A DNA stretch of 64,000 bases from Tupaia tana (Eukaryota; Chordata; Mammalia; Scandentia; Tupaiidae). The position numbers were made by a program, and so were the translations under genes. The number at the start of each line of letters is the position of its first letter. Position 1 is the first letter of the stretch. The notes beneath the pieces were generated by a model. The model did not search any database. It was not told the origin of the DNA and worked only from the letters and a program-made list of their open reading frames with translations. Location of the stretch: the NCBI GenBank assembly GCA_026018925.1, contig JAKSZU010000008.1, forward strand, positions 11,573,626 to 11,637,625, given 5' to 3'. This document shows positions 10,118 to 20,579 of the stretch, one piece after another.

Positions 10118-10262
10118 AGTAACAACTCTTTTAATTGTTCACATCATTATCCATAATTGTAAAGGTAAGGTAATTCAAATGCATGTGATTTCAAAGATAC
10201 TTCAAGCCCATGTAGCTAATGAAGACCAGAACTCAGATGGTTTGAACCCAGGGTCATGCTCT
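10118..10262 (+). mobile_element. MIR relic, right half
   Basis: AGTAACAACTCTTTTAATTG repeats the broken end at 9300-9311 (GGCAACTCTTTTTCC), as expected of a target duplication. Then come CATTATCCATAATTG and GTAGCTAATGAAGACCAGAA, which follow the MIR order: bases around the ATTATCC core, then the GCTAGTAAG...GAACCCAGG-like end. Confidence 0.55.
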
Positions 10263-11439
10263 TGGCCTTGGTCTGTAGAACTTCCCCAAAGTTGTGTAGT
10301 ATTTTCATTTCCTCATCCCAGTCCTCATACATAAAATAGGAACATCACCAGCAAGCCAAGTGCAAATAATAAAATAGTAGAGGTTGTTTGAACTCACAGA
10401 AAAATAAACAAAATCCGATACTACCTTTGGGGATATTTCTCCATTTTTTTCACAACTGTGATTTGTATTTCACTTTTTAAATTTACACACTGTTTTTGTG
10501 TAGTCTTGATTCAACATAATTTATGTTCTTCAGGAGCTCATCTGAAACACTTATCTAAGTGAAAAGGAGGAAGAATGGCGAGGCAGCTGTGCCCCCATGC
10601 AGCGCATCTCCTCGCTCTCAGGGACCCTGGGGGATGTTCACAGTGACCTTGGGGATGTTCTGAGCAGAAGAATCTATTCTACACAGGCTGAAGCTGAGAC
10701 TCAGGAGGAGCCCTGACCCTGAGGTGCTCAAGGTCGCATTGTCCTCTGTGTGTGCTTTCTCACACTCAGCAAGAGGTGCTGCTGGAGCCCTCATGGCTGG
10801 GCTAGCAGGAGCCGCATTAGATTCTGTGGGTGGGCTGTAGGTTCATGAGGACTGCAGATGTAGGTCTGTGAAATATTGCTTTGCCTCTTACTTTTTAACC
10901 TAAATCTACTTAATTCTCTTAGTCACACACCTGAATGCAACTAACCCCACTTTTCAGACCCCGTGCTCACCTGATAATGTAGGACTAACACGACACCCAC
11001 TCTGCTGCAGCACCATGAGGTCCCCCAGTTCATCAAATGGCATGGTGAGAAAAAGAGTCTGGCATTGCTCTAGATCATGCAGTAAAAAAATCTCGGCGTT
11101 TACCAGCAGCATTTCTGGCATGGAAGTGGCACCAAGTTAAGTATTCAGTAGTCTTTGGCCTGCTCTTGTATGAGATTGGATTAAACATTTTAATTTCACT
11201 GAATCTGTTTCCATATTCATTATGTAAAGGAATAATAATTACCGAGCCTGCCTTGCAGGTATAAAAGTACCTTCTGCAAAACAAAACATTTCCCAAATAC
11301 TAGACATTAATAATATTGCAGTTGCGCACAGCTTCCAAACATATTTTAAAAAAAAGAGATTTAAAAATGAACAACATAGTGAGATGTGCTAGCCAGGACA
11401 CTCTTGGATTACTTCAGATATGTTCTGCTTTATCCTAGA
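10263..11439. other. Unassigned non-coding DNA
   Basis: No gene found. The stretch 10560-10850 is GC-richer (CAGGAGCCGCATTAGATTCT) and may be an old repeat, but I cannot name it. Confidence 0.35.
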
Positions 11440-11832
11440 GCAGGTGTTAGGAATTGAATTGTTCTCCCACTCCCATCACATGTAGAAGTGCTAATCCATC
11501 ATGTGATGTATTTGGAGATGGGACTTTAAAGGAGGCAACTGGGTTAACAGGGTGCTAGAGGGTGAGCCCTAATTCAATATGACTGATGTCTTTATAGGTG
11601 AGAAAGAGAGAAAGAGAGAGAGACAACAGAGATGCATAAGCACAGGGAAGAGGGCACGTGAGGACATAGAGAGTACACCATCTATAGCCAGAGAAGGAGG
11701 CCTCAAAAGAATCCCAGTCAACCCCTTGATCTTAGATTTACAGCCTACAAAACTGTGAAAAATAAATTCCTGCTATGTAAGACACCCAATTTTGATATTT
11801 TGTTACAGCAGCCTGAGCAGACTAATAAGTAG
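11440..11832 (+). mobile_element. MLT1-like MaLR LTR
   Basis: In order: GAATTGAATTGTTCTCCC, GTATTTGGAGATGGGACTTT, CCTAATTCAATATGACTGAT, GAGGGCACGTGAGGACATAG, CTTGATCTTAGATTTACAGC, AAATAAATTCCTGCTATGTA (carrying the AATAAA signal), and TTGTTACAGCAGCCTGAGCA just before ACTAATAAGT. This is the normal layout of a sense MLT1 solo LTR. No internal region is seen on either side. Confidence 0.75.
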
Positions 11833-12540
11833 GCAAAACAAGATTTATGCCCCAAATTTGGTTCTTGAGGAATTATGTATACCTTAACATAATACTATAA
11901 CTCAGTTTTCTAGCTACTTCAGAAAAATGTAGCATTTCAATGTTAATGTCCTAGGCAGCTATTATGATAGGGCCTCTCCTGCCCCCGAGAGCCTGGGGCT
12001 TCCCCAGATGATCTCTGCAGAGTAGCCTCTGGTTTTTGTCATGGCCTCCTGCTCTGATGGGGTTCAAGATGAAGAGGAAGGTGTGTCTGTTGTCCTTAGT
12101 CCTTGTTTACTTTGACCTTTTACATTTTTAGAAGCTGACTCTGAACAGATATTAAATGTATGTGCAGTTAACAAGAAATGTCAGGTAAGGGTAATTGTTA
12201 TTCTATTTTGCTATTTTAAATAAATGTGGTTTTATAAAATAAAATACTTTATAGTCCAAATTGTTATTCTAATGCTGATGCATGTGTTGTGTATTTTGAA
12301 AAAGTTTGGAAACATTTAGGAATCCTCATATAGACTTGTAATATGAAGTTAAAACTGTACATTAAAGCCCAGGAGGTTTATTTATAATAGAAAATTTTAT
12401 GACCTGAATCACACATTTCATTGGGTTTTATTTTTCACTCTTGACTTGAACATGTGGCACCACAGTAAGGGAAGATTTTGAAATTGGTTAATTTGATGAG
12501 TGATCTTGACCAGTGTTTGAACAAGAATGTGCAAATCCTT
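11833..12540. other. Unassigned non-coding DNA
   Basis: No recognisable repeat or coding exon; AT-rich in 12180-12480. Confidence 0.4.
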
Positions 12541-12643
12541 TATTTATTTACTTATTTATTTTGTTACCTAGTTCTGAACACTTACTCTGGGCCCAGTGCT
12601 GTGCTAGCTTTTCTACCCAACAGTGGAACAAAATTATAGCATA
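12541..12643 (+). mobile_element. MIR/L2-like relic
   Basis: TTCTGAACACTTACTCTGGG and CCCAGTGCTGTGCTAGC resemble the MIR motif of a small-cell-type 'TGAGCACTTACTGTGTGCCAG' core (only TGAGCACTTACTGTG recalled). It is cut by the Tigger element at its right. Confidence 0.45.
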
Positions 12644-13999
12644 CAAGACACCTCACTTTATTGAGCTCTGCGTATATAGCAGTTTTTATAAACTGAAGGT
12701 CTGTTGGCAACCTTGTGTTGAGCAAGTCTGTCGAAGACATTTTTCCAACTGTATATGTTCACTTTGTAACTCTCTGTCACACTTTGGTAATTCTTCAGGT
12801 ATTTCTAGCTTTTTCACTATTATTGTATCTGTTATGGTTATCTGTTAGCGGTGATCTTTGATACCATTATTGTAATTCTTTTGGGGCACCACAAACTTAG
12901 TTGATAAAAAATGGCAAACTTAAATGCATATGTGTTTTATGACTTCCATTCACTACACAGTCTCTGTATTTCTCCTTTACTGTAGGCCTCCCTATCCCAT
13001 AAAACACAACAATATTGAATTGACTAATTAATAACCCCATAATGGCTTCTAAGTGTTCAAGTTAAAGGAAGAGTTGCATGTCCCTTGCTAGAAATGCTTA
13101 GGCTTAGTGAGGAAGGCATGTAGAAAGCCAAAATAAGCGAGGCCTCTTGTGCCGAATAGCCAAGTTGTGAATCCAAAGGAAAAGTCCTTGAGATAAATTC
13201 AAAGTCCTGTATCAGTGAACACACAAGTGATAAGAAGGCTAACTAAATGGCCTTACTGCTGCTATAGAGAAAGTTTGAATGGTCTGTACAGAAGACCTCA
13301 CCAGCCATAACAGTCCTTTAAGCTAAAGCCTATTTCAGAGCAAGACCCTAACTCCCTTCAATTCTATGAGGGCTAGAAGAAGGAGGAAGCTGAGGAAGTT
13401 TGAAACTAACATAAGTTTTAAGAAAAGAAGCCACTTCGTGGACATGCAAGGTAAAAGGTGAAGCAGCAAGTGCTGAGCTGCAGATCTCCCTTAGATCACT
13501 GAAGATGGCTACACTAGACAACGGATACACAGTGTAGAGGAAACAGCCTTAATTGGAAGAAGATGCCATCCAGGACTTTCCTAGCTAGAGAGAAGAAGTC
13601 AACGCCTGGCTTCAAAGTCTCAAAGGACAAACTGACTTTCTTGTTAGAGGTTGGTGCATCTGGTGACTTTAAATTGAAGCCAATGTTTATTGTTTTGTGA
13701 AGATCTTAGAGCCCTTAAGAAATGTGCTAGATACACTCTGCCTGTGCAGAACAACAGCCTAGACGACAGCACATCTGCTTACTGAATATGTGAAACCCAC
13801 TGTAGAGAACTACTGCCCAGAAAAAGTTCCTTTTCAAAACAGTAGTACTCATCAGCAGTGTGCCTGATTACCCCTGAGCTTCGATAGAGAGGTACAAGGA
13901 GATTAACGTCGTTTTCATGCCTGCTCACACAACATCCAGTCTGTAGCCTATGGATCGAGGAATAATTTCAACTTTCAAGCCCTAATATTTAAGAAAAAT

Positions 14000-14252
14000 T
14001 TTTCTTATTTTTTTATTTTTTGAGTTTTTGCCATAGGGCATACATGCTATGCTATTTCTCACCTGGGGGTGGGAAATCAACCCCCAGGGAAGATGCCATG
14101 CCATAGTTCTTTTCTCCTCCATTCTCATCTCAAGATTTATGGCATGCACACACATGTGCTGTTGTGATTTTCAAGCCACTGGATCTGGGACTCAAACCAT
14201 AGTTGGTCATGTGGCAATCTAGTTCCTTAACAACCATGCCACCTGCTGGCCA
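14000..14252 (-). mobile_element. tRNA-derived SINE, family A, old copy
   Basis: Reverse orientation: TTTTTTGAGTTTTTGCCATA, TTCTTTTCTCCTCCATTCTC, GATTTATGGCATGCACACAC, GGACTCAAACCATAG, and the end CATGCCACCTGCTGGCC. A local rearrangement (CTCACCTGGGGGTGGGAAATC) has doubled the C/G hairpin region. It lies between Tigger sequence and an L1 fragment. Confidence 0.8.
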
Positions 14253-14255
14253 CCA

Positions 14256-14598
14256 AGACTACCTAACCCCAGTCAAAATGGTTAAGGTTAAAAAAAAAAT
14301 GACAAGTACTGGTGAGACTATGGTGAAAAGGGAACACTCCTACACTGTTGATAGTAATGTAAACTATTACAGCCAATGTAGAGAACAATATGGAGGTTCC
14401 TCAAAGACCTACAAATAGGACTACCATATTATATAGCAATTCCACTCCTGGGTGTGTTTTCTGTGGCATTATTAACAATTACTAAGACATTGAACCAACT
14501 CAAATGTCCTCAAACAGATGACTGGGTTGAAAAAGTGTGGCACATATACACTATAGAATACTACTCAGCCATAAAAAAACAAGACCCTAGCATTTGAT
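14256..14598 (+). mobile_element. L1 ORF2 3' fragment
   Basis: AACACTCCTACACTGTTGAT, GAGAACAATATGGAGGTTCC, GCAATTCCACTCCTGGGTGT, TGTGGCACATATACACTATA and ATACTACTCAGCCATAAAAA are typical of the L1 ORF2 C-terminal region. It is 5'-truncated and also lacks the 3' UTR. It is inserted in the Tigger element. Confidence 0.75.
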
Positions 14599-14640
14599 AA
14601 CAATAAATATATTTTATAAAGCTACAGCTGCCCTGTAGTG

Positions 14641-15046
14641 TTATGGTTTGGATGATAGTTTGTCCTCCAAAGTTTAATGTTTTGGAACTGGGCATTGGGA
14701 GGAGATGGGGAGTCCTAGTGGGAAGTGATTAGATCATGATGATTGCAGCATGGAGGCAACACTTTCATGAATAGATGAGTAATATCTTGTGAAGACCCTA
14801 TGAGTTCTGGCTCTCATAAGAAGGAGTTAGTTCTTGTGAGAGCTCGTAGTTTAAAGAGAATTTCCCTCAGTTTTCTCTCTCCTCTGCATGTGCCTTCCAT
14901 CTTCTATGATTCCATTGGCCATGCCTTAGGCCTACACTTTGGACTTTCCAGCAACCAGAGTCATGCCCTTTGCAAATCTCTATTCTTTTTAAATTCACTC
15001 AGTCTCAGTTATTTCTGTTAGCCACACAGTAATGGACTAAGGCAGA
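14641..15046 (+). mobile_element. MST/THE1-like MaLR LTR inside the Tigger element
   Basis: In order: TTATGGTTTGGATGATAGTT, GGGCATTGGGAGGAGATGG, GAAGTGATTAGATCATGATG, GGCTCTCATAAGAAGGAGTT, TGTGCCTTCCATCTTCTATG, and CACACAGTAATGGACTAAGG. The Tigger sequence CTACAGCTGCCCTGTAG breaks at its left and resumes AGATAGTTATTCCTCTGATG at its right, so the insertion point is clear. It is a solo LTR. Confidence 0.75.
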
Positions 15047-15303
15047 TAGTTATTCCTCTGATGGATCTGAGCATAGTTAACTAAAAATCTTCTGGAAAAT
15101 ATTCACCACTCTGGATGCCATTAAAAACTACTGTAGAAGGAGGGATATATATCAACATTAACAGAAATTTGGAAGAAATCGAGAGATCCAAAACATTGGT
15201 AGAAACTACAAATATTGTGGAAATAGGCAGAGAACTAGAATCAGAAGTGGGGTCTGAAAATGTGACTGAACTGGTGCAATCCTATGACAAAACTTGAATG
15301 GAT

Positions 15304-15510
15304 GCTCTAGGGCACGTGTGCTCGCCAGAGAAATGGAAAGAGACAGAAAGCGAGAAATCACTGCCCTTGTCCTCCATTCTCCTCTTGGAATTTTGGGAAT
15401 GCACACACATGCGTCCAGTGTGGATTTTCAGTTACCAGGTCCAGGACTCAAACCATGGTCAACTATGTGGGAGTCCAGTGACATAACCATTATGCCATCT
15501 GCTGGTCCCA
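15304..15510 (-). mobile_element. tRNA-derived SINE, family A, without tail
   Basis: Reverse orientation: CTCTAGGGCACGTGTGCTCG at the left, CACTGCCCTTGTCCTCC (C/G hairpin and GGAGAAGG block partly lost), TCAAACCATGGTCAACTATG, and the end CATCTGCTGGTCCC. No T run precedes it, so the 3' end including the A tail is missing. It interrupts the Tigger transposase region. Confidence 0.85.
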
Positions 15511-16123
15511 AGGAGTTGTTTTTTATGGGCGAGCAAAGTAGTTTGTGGAGATGGAATCTAATCCTGGTGAAGATGCTTTGAACATTGTTAAAATACATTT
15601 AGTTGATACAGCAGTAGCAGGGTTTGAGAGGACCGATTCCAGTTTTTAAAAAGTTTTTAACTTTTAATTTTTTAAATTTATAGCAAGGCAGGGAGTTTAT
15701 TGAAGGAGAAGGAAGGGAAAAAAACAGAGCTCCCAAGAAGGGAGGGGTCCCAGAAAACAGGTTGCTGAGAAGGAACTGGGACGGGGGTTTTTATCTGGGT
15801 CAGAGGGGCCTTGTTCAGGCTTGTTTTCAGGTGAGGCTTGCGCATGCATTCCCCTCCGCTGGGGAGAGGCACATGTTGGATGGGTTCAGTTATTCTTCTT
15901 CTAATTTTGGAGTGGGTAGGTTAGGAGATTCTTTGTCTAGAGACTTCGGACCATAAAAACTGTTCTTATCTTCTCTCCTGAATGTGGTGGGACCTAGAAA
16001 AAAAACCTTCATTTTAGGTCTAGGTTTTGCTGCCTGCATCAGTCACTGAGCCACCACTTCAAGAAGTCTCTCCCGAGCAAGCAACCGAACTGCTTTGTCT
16101 ACATTTTAAAACTTACCCATCTT

Positions 16124-16401
16124 GGGACGAGCTTTTAGCGTAATGGCTATGTCACTGGACTCCCACGTAGTCGACCACGGTTCGCGTCCCGGACACAGTG
16201 GCTTAAAACTCACGCCGGGCACGTGTGCGTGCATGCCCAAGATCCCGAGAGGAGAATGGAGGAGAAGGGATTGCGGCGTGACCATCCCCTCTGGGGGGTG
16301 ATTTCTCGCTTTCTGTCTCTATGTCTCTCTTTGTCTGTCTGGCGAGAGCACGCGCCCTATAACGAAAACCTCTCCAAAAAAAAAGAAAAAAAAAAAAAAA
16401 C
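16124..16401 (+). mobile_element. tRNA-derived SINE, family A, young
   Basis: The 16-base target duplication AAAACTTACCCATCTT is exact (16108-16123 and 16402-16417). The body keeps TAGTCGACCACGGTTCGCG, CACGCCGGGCACGTGTGCG, GCGGCGTGACC and CACGCGCCCTATAACG. The A tail is long. It landed at the very 5' edge of the older SINE that follows. Confidence 0.95.
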
Positions 16402-16417
16402 AAAACTTACCCATCTT

Positions 16418-16670
16418 GGGGCCAGCAGATAGAAGAGTGGTTATATTGTTGGACTCCCACATGTCAGACTCGTTTGAGTCCCAGACCTGGTGGCTTGAAA
16501 CTCATGCTGGGCGCCTGTGCATCCATGCCCAAGATCTCGGGAGGAGAGAGGAAGAAAAAGAATTGCAATGTGGCCATCCACCCTGGAGGGTAATTTGTTA
16601 CTTTTTCTCTGTCTCTCTCTCTGGTGAGCACACATGCCCTAAAGCAAAAACCACTAAAAAATGAAACAAA
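16418..16670 (+). mobile_element. tRNA-derived SINE, family A, old copy
   Basis: Begins GGGGCCAGCAGATAGAAGAG. It has GTTTGAGTCCCAGACCTGG, GGGCGCCTGTGCATCCATGC, GTGGCCATCCACCCTGG and CATGCCCTAAAGCAAAAACC with a poor tail. It lies next to a younger copy that reused the same target site. Confidence 0.88.
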
Positions 16671-16721
16671 AAAACCTTAGGCATTTTGTGATTCCATTTT
16701 GGGCCTATACCCTAACTATAT

Positions 16722-16740
16722 ATTTTTTGTGGGTTTTTTT

Positions 16741-16796
<56 letters not shown>

Positions 16797-17036
16797 ATAG
16801 GGCACGTGCACTTGCCAGACAGACAGAGAGAGACATAGAGACAGAAAGCGAGAAATCACCCCCCGGGGGGGATGGTCACGCCGCAATCCCTTCTCCTCCA
16901 TTCTCCTTCCAGGATCTTGGGCACGCACGCACACACGCGCCCGGCGTGAATTTTAAGCCACTGTGTCCGGAACGTGAACCGCGGTCAACTACATGAGAGT
17001 CCAGCGACATAGCCATTACGCTAACTGCTGGTTCCC
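16722..17036 (-). mobile_element. tRNA-derived SINE, family A, young, very long tail
   Basis: Reverse orientation with an uninterrupted T48 (16746-16793), GCTATAGGGCACGTGCACTT, CACCCCCCGGGGGGGATGG, CACACACGCGCCCGGCG, and the end CTGCTGGTTCCC. The flanking duplication TACCCTAACTATAT is exact (16708-16721 and 17037-17050). Confidence 0.95.
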
Positions 17037-17225
17037 TACCCTAACTATATTTTTAAGGTCCCTGTTTCCTATCTCATTTTTCCCTCTGCAGAGGAATCCC
17101 TAAAAAAAAAAAAAAAAAAAAAGGAAGTTTTGATGTGAGTCAAATAGCATCACATGATACAATGATACAGAGAAATCGTTCATGAGAGGAAGAGCCAACT
17201 GATGCATTGAACTTTATTGTCATCT

Positions 17226-17506
17226 AATTTTTTTTCTTCTTTTTTTTTCTCCATTTTTTTGCCAGAGGGCATATGCAGTCACTGGAGAGAGACAGAGGGA
17301 GACAGAGAGAGGAACAGTGAGAAATCACCCCTTCCCCATGGGGGATGACCACACTGCAATCCCTCTCCTACATTCTTCTCTCAGGATTTTGAGCACACCC
17401 ACATGTGCCTCGTGTGACTTTCAAGCTGCTGTGTCTAGGATTCAAACCACAGTCAGCCGTGTGGGAGTCCAGTGACTTAACTACCATGCCACCCATTGGC
17501 CTTTTC
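17226..17506 (-). mobile_element. tRNA-derived SINE, family A, old copy
   Basis: Reverse orientation: T-rich lead, TTTTTTTGCCAGAGGGCATA, CACCCCTTCCCCATGGGGG, TTTGAGCACACCCACATG, and the end CACCCATTGGCC. The Tigger flanks TTGTCATCTAATTTT (17217) and TTGTCATCTCATTTT (17507) are its target duplication. Confidence 0.88.
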
Positions 17507-17647
17507 TTGTCATCTCATTTTAAGAAATTGCCACGGCCACCCAACTTTCAGCAACCACCATTCTGGTCATTCAGTAGCCAATCCAATATTCAGGCAAGAG
17601 CCTCCATCAGCAAAAAGATTATAGCTCACTAAAAGCTCAGCAGACTT

Positions 17648-17893
17648 GGGACCAACAGTTGGCGTAATGGCTATGTCACTGGACTCCTATGTAGTCAACC
17701 GTGGTGAAGTCCCAGACCCAGTGACTTAAACTCATGGCAGGCGCGTGTGTGTGCGTGCCCGAGATCCTGAGAGGAGAATGGAGAAGAAGTGATTGTGGTG
17801 TGGCCATGGGAAGTGATTTCTCACTTTCTCGTCTTTCTGGCAAGCACACACGCCCTATAGCAAAATCCTATCAAAAAAAAAAAAAAAAAAAAA
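17648..17893 (+). mobile_element. tRNA-derived SINE, family A
   Basis: Begins GGGACCAACAGTTGGCGTAA. The B box is damaged (GTGGTGAAGTCCC) and the C/G hairpin is deleted (GGCCATGGGAAGTGATTTC). It ends CACACGCCCTATAGCAAAAT and A24. The flanks AAAGCTCAGCAGACT and AAAGCTCAGTGGACT are its target duplication in Tigger sequence. Confidence 0.9.
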
Positions 17894-18122
17894 AAGCTCA
17901 GTGGACTATTAGCATTTTTAGCCATAAAAATATTTTTAACTGAAGTATGTACTTTTTTCCTTAGACATTATGCTTTTGTACACTTAGGAGACTAAAATTT
18001 AATGTAAACAAAATTTTTATAGGCACCAGGAAACAAAAAAATCATGAGCCTCGCTTTATTGCGATAACTGCTTTGTTGCTGTGGTCTGGAACCCAACCCA
18101 CAGAATGTCTGAGGTATGCCTG

Positions 18123-20298
18123 CGTTTCCAATTGCCGTAATTCTCAATAGGCTACCAATCTGAATAATCCCTTCTTATTATTGCCTAAGAATGTCTGCTA
18201 AAATGCTTTAAACTCTGCTCCAACATTGCAAACTCACAGAATATTCTCAATATTCTATTTTCTCTCTCCCCTGACCTCAAACAAATAAATGACATCCCCT
18301 GTTCACTGTTCTGAGGATGTAAAGAGGTACCACCTGGCACGGCTGGATTCAAACAAACACTACTACAAGAGTGGAGGAGGCAGAGGAGCACAGTAGGAAT
18401 TGAGCATGTTGAATGGATCACAGAACTTGTGTTCAGGCCTCAGGACCTGGCAGCAGTCCTGGCTCAGGGCTCAAGGACCTGGAGAAAGATGAAACTCTTC
18501 CTTGAAAGGGAATAGGTAGCAGCCTGGAAAGGTAAGCGTAACTTTGAGGCAGTGGCAACCCTTACTGTTATTTTATTCCTATTTCACAGGCAGGCATGTA
18601 TGGTAATATGCACCATAAATGGGCAAATATGTAAATGTTTCATTCGTCTTTGCATATTCATCTCCAATATGCACCAAAAATTGCAGTCTGTCATCATCAA
18701 CCATACTGGAAAAATAAGAGAGAAAAGCAAATGAATACAGTGAGGTAATGCTTCTGTGGGTCTTTGATGAGCTTACTTTCTATAGAATGTTTTTATCATA
18801 ACTCAGTATAGTCAATTTTTACTGGAGAGACTAGTAAAATCAAACTATAGGAATAAAGATTAGACAAGAAAATTAACTCAGAATTTCAAATGTTTTATGC
18901 TTTATATATGAAGTTAATTGTGTCAAAAGTAATTTGATCTTATCTTTGGTGGGAGTGCAGGATAAATAAGAGTGATTGGTGATGGTTATTTGACGAGACT
19001 GAGGGAGGGTAGTTTGGTTTCAGCCCTCAGGATAATTCTATCTCAGTTTCCTTATGCTGTATTAAACATATGTGCCTTTTTTGGTGAAATTTTATATTCT
19101 TTTTGTTGGCAACAGAAATGGTCATGTAGACAAAATGGTCCCCAGTCTGTTATGTTGGTGTTTTAAGTTAACCACCTGGTCAGAGTGCATTTGTATATGG
19201 ACACAATTTGTAGATTCTTATAAATACTTCTTGTTGTAGTCACCTTGAAATAGATGGATAGTGATGGATTATTTGGACTAGAACAAATTGTGACAAAAAT
19301 TATACTGGTAGAGTTTGTCTTCAGGGCTTCCTTCTCTTTTGTTCTTCATTTCTATCCTTTCCTTCCTCGTTCCAAGAAGCTATCCCAGGAACCAGAGCGT
19401 GGAGAGCAGCCAATCTCAAAACATGTGATGAAAACATGTGGCCTGTAGACACATGCAGAAAGGCGCTTCTTAAGCTACTCTTGTAGGACTATTGAAAAGC
19501 ATCTACATAGGAAAGCAGTATCTGCCTGCTGTTGATGGTTATCTTCCTGTTGTTGGTATCCAATACCCCCATTAGACTAAAAGAAGTCACATGCATTTAT
19601 CAAATTGTCCCCCCAAAAAGATCAGAGAAATTATATGGTGCCAGTCATTTATACACCTTCAGACGATTTACATCCGAAAACAACTGGCTCTATGTTCCAA
19701 TTCCTCCTCCCATATTCTCTTTGCATTCCTCTTCCTCCTCCCCCATTCCCTTTGCATCCCATTTTCCCCTTCTGCCATTTTCTGCCCTTTAAAAGAATAA
19801 ACCTGAGACTGGCTCTGGTCATAACTTCTCCATCAGAGAAGCTATGCCCACCCGATCCTTGCTTTTCTATAATTGTGTGTCTTTGTGTGTTTGTTATTGT
19901 GTCTATTTCCAATCCACAGCCGTCCCCACTCAGAAAAACATGTTCATGCCAAGTTGGTCCCAACACCAGAGCTTTAGAGTCATCTCTTGAGCACAGCAGA
20001 TTGGAGTGACCAAGCTAAAAGTTCATGCTTTGGAAAATTGTGCAATCTGGTACTCAAAGGAAAACTTCATAAAGACAAACTGGCTCTGCTAAACTGCTTA
20101 AATGTCTTACATTAAAATTTATTACTTAAAATAGTTCACCTCACACCTACCAGTTAGGGCAAAAGATTCAAGGCTAAGATTCTGAAGGATAGTCACACAT
20201 TTCACTTCTGAAAATCTTCAGTAGCATTGGGTATAAAAATCTTATCACTCTTGTCCAGTTTGTAGCTTTTCATCATCTCTCCTGCTAAGACATACTTC
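18123..20298. other. Unassigned non-coding DNA
   Basis: About 2.2 kb with no recognisable element and no convincing exon. The open frames near 19590-20010 overlap one another in three frames and show no domain or codon bias. Confidence 0.4.
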
Positions 20299-20522
20299 CC
20301 AGGCCAGACACAGTGATATGGCCTTAACACAATGCTCTGTGATGCTGAAACCACATGCGAAGTCCTGGGTTCACATCCTGAATTCTCTCTGTACATACCA
20401 GATACGTGAGGGTGCTCATGACCCTGGGTTTCTGGCACTGATTGAAGGACACAGGTGAGTTCCACTGGATGGTGCCTCTCTATGTCTCTGTGAGAGAAAT
20501 GAATAAATAAACAAAAAATTCA
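20299..20522 (+). mobile_element. tRNA-derived SINE, family B, old copy
   Basis: ACAGTGATATGGCCTTAACA in the head, GGGTTCACATCCTGAATTC at the B box, CATACCAGATACGTGAGG, then a short CT part and GAGAGAAATGAATAAATAAA. The CCCTGTTGGGGGTGCT signature is reduced to GGATGGTGCCTCTC. Confidence 0.6.
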
Positions 20523-20579
20523 TTCCTAATTTGTGTCTTAACTCCTCATCGTTTCTAAAATTCCCTAAAATTCAAATTA

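Larger units (their letters stand above)
13041..15297 (+). pseudogene. Tigger1-like pogo-family transposase remnant
   Basis: The start ATGGCTTCTAAGTGTTCAAG runs into a stop codon within eight codons. At 13533 the expected first catalytic Asp region reads VEETA (GTAGAGGAAACAGCC), so Asp is replaced by Glu. Around 13850 the second Asp region reads LISSVPDY, so that Asp is lost too. The C-terminal part is readable at 15115-15297 and ends ENVTELVQSYDKT; a stretch of about 20 codons, expected upstream of ELESEV, is deleted. Known family function: DDE/D cut-and-paste transposase with an N-terminal CENP-B-like DNA-binding part. The reading is interrupted by a SINE, an L1 piece and a MaLR LTR. Confidence 0.75.
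15651..17121 (-). mobile_element. Antisense LTR-like block with three later SINEs
   Basis: After removal of the SINEs the block reads GCAAGGCAGGGAGTTTATTG, TTTTTATCTGGGTCAGAGGG, CTTCATTTTAGGTCTAGGTT, TTTAAAACTTACCCATCTT, CATTTTGTGATTCCATTTTG, and CTCTGCAGAGGAATCCCT followed by A20. The style recalls an antisense class I ERV solo LTR. A20 at the right end is odd for an LTR and could instead mean a retroposed transcript. It separates Tigger parts 15511-15650 and 17122-17225. Confidence 0.4.
12644..18122 (+). mobile_element. Tigger1-like DNA transposon, heavily interrupted
   Basis: The left terminal repeat begins CAAGACACCTCACTTTATTG, preceded by TA at 12642-12643. The right end is CTTTATTGCGATAACTGC ... 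GAGGTATGCCTG at 18122. Between them the Tigger1 order is followed, by memory: 12644-13990, 14610-14640, 15047-15303, 15511-15650, 17122-17225, 17507-17647 and 17894-18122. The original insert was about 2.4 kb and later elements more than doubled it. The right flank no longer shows TA (it reads CG). It cannot move: the transposase is ruined and the element is split at many points. Confidence 0.88.

Noticed and set aside
10560-10850. GC-richer patch as a CpG island or promoter
   Set aside because: CpG is still rare there, and no exon or initiator context follows.
19605-20009. 134-codon frame overlapping two other open frames
   Set aside because: Low stop density comes from C/T-rich composition; no motif is visible.
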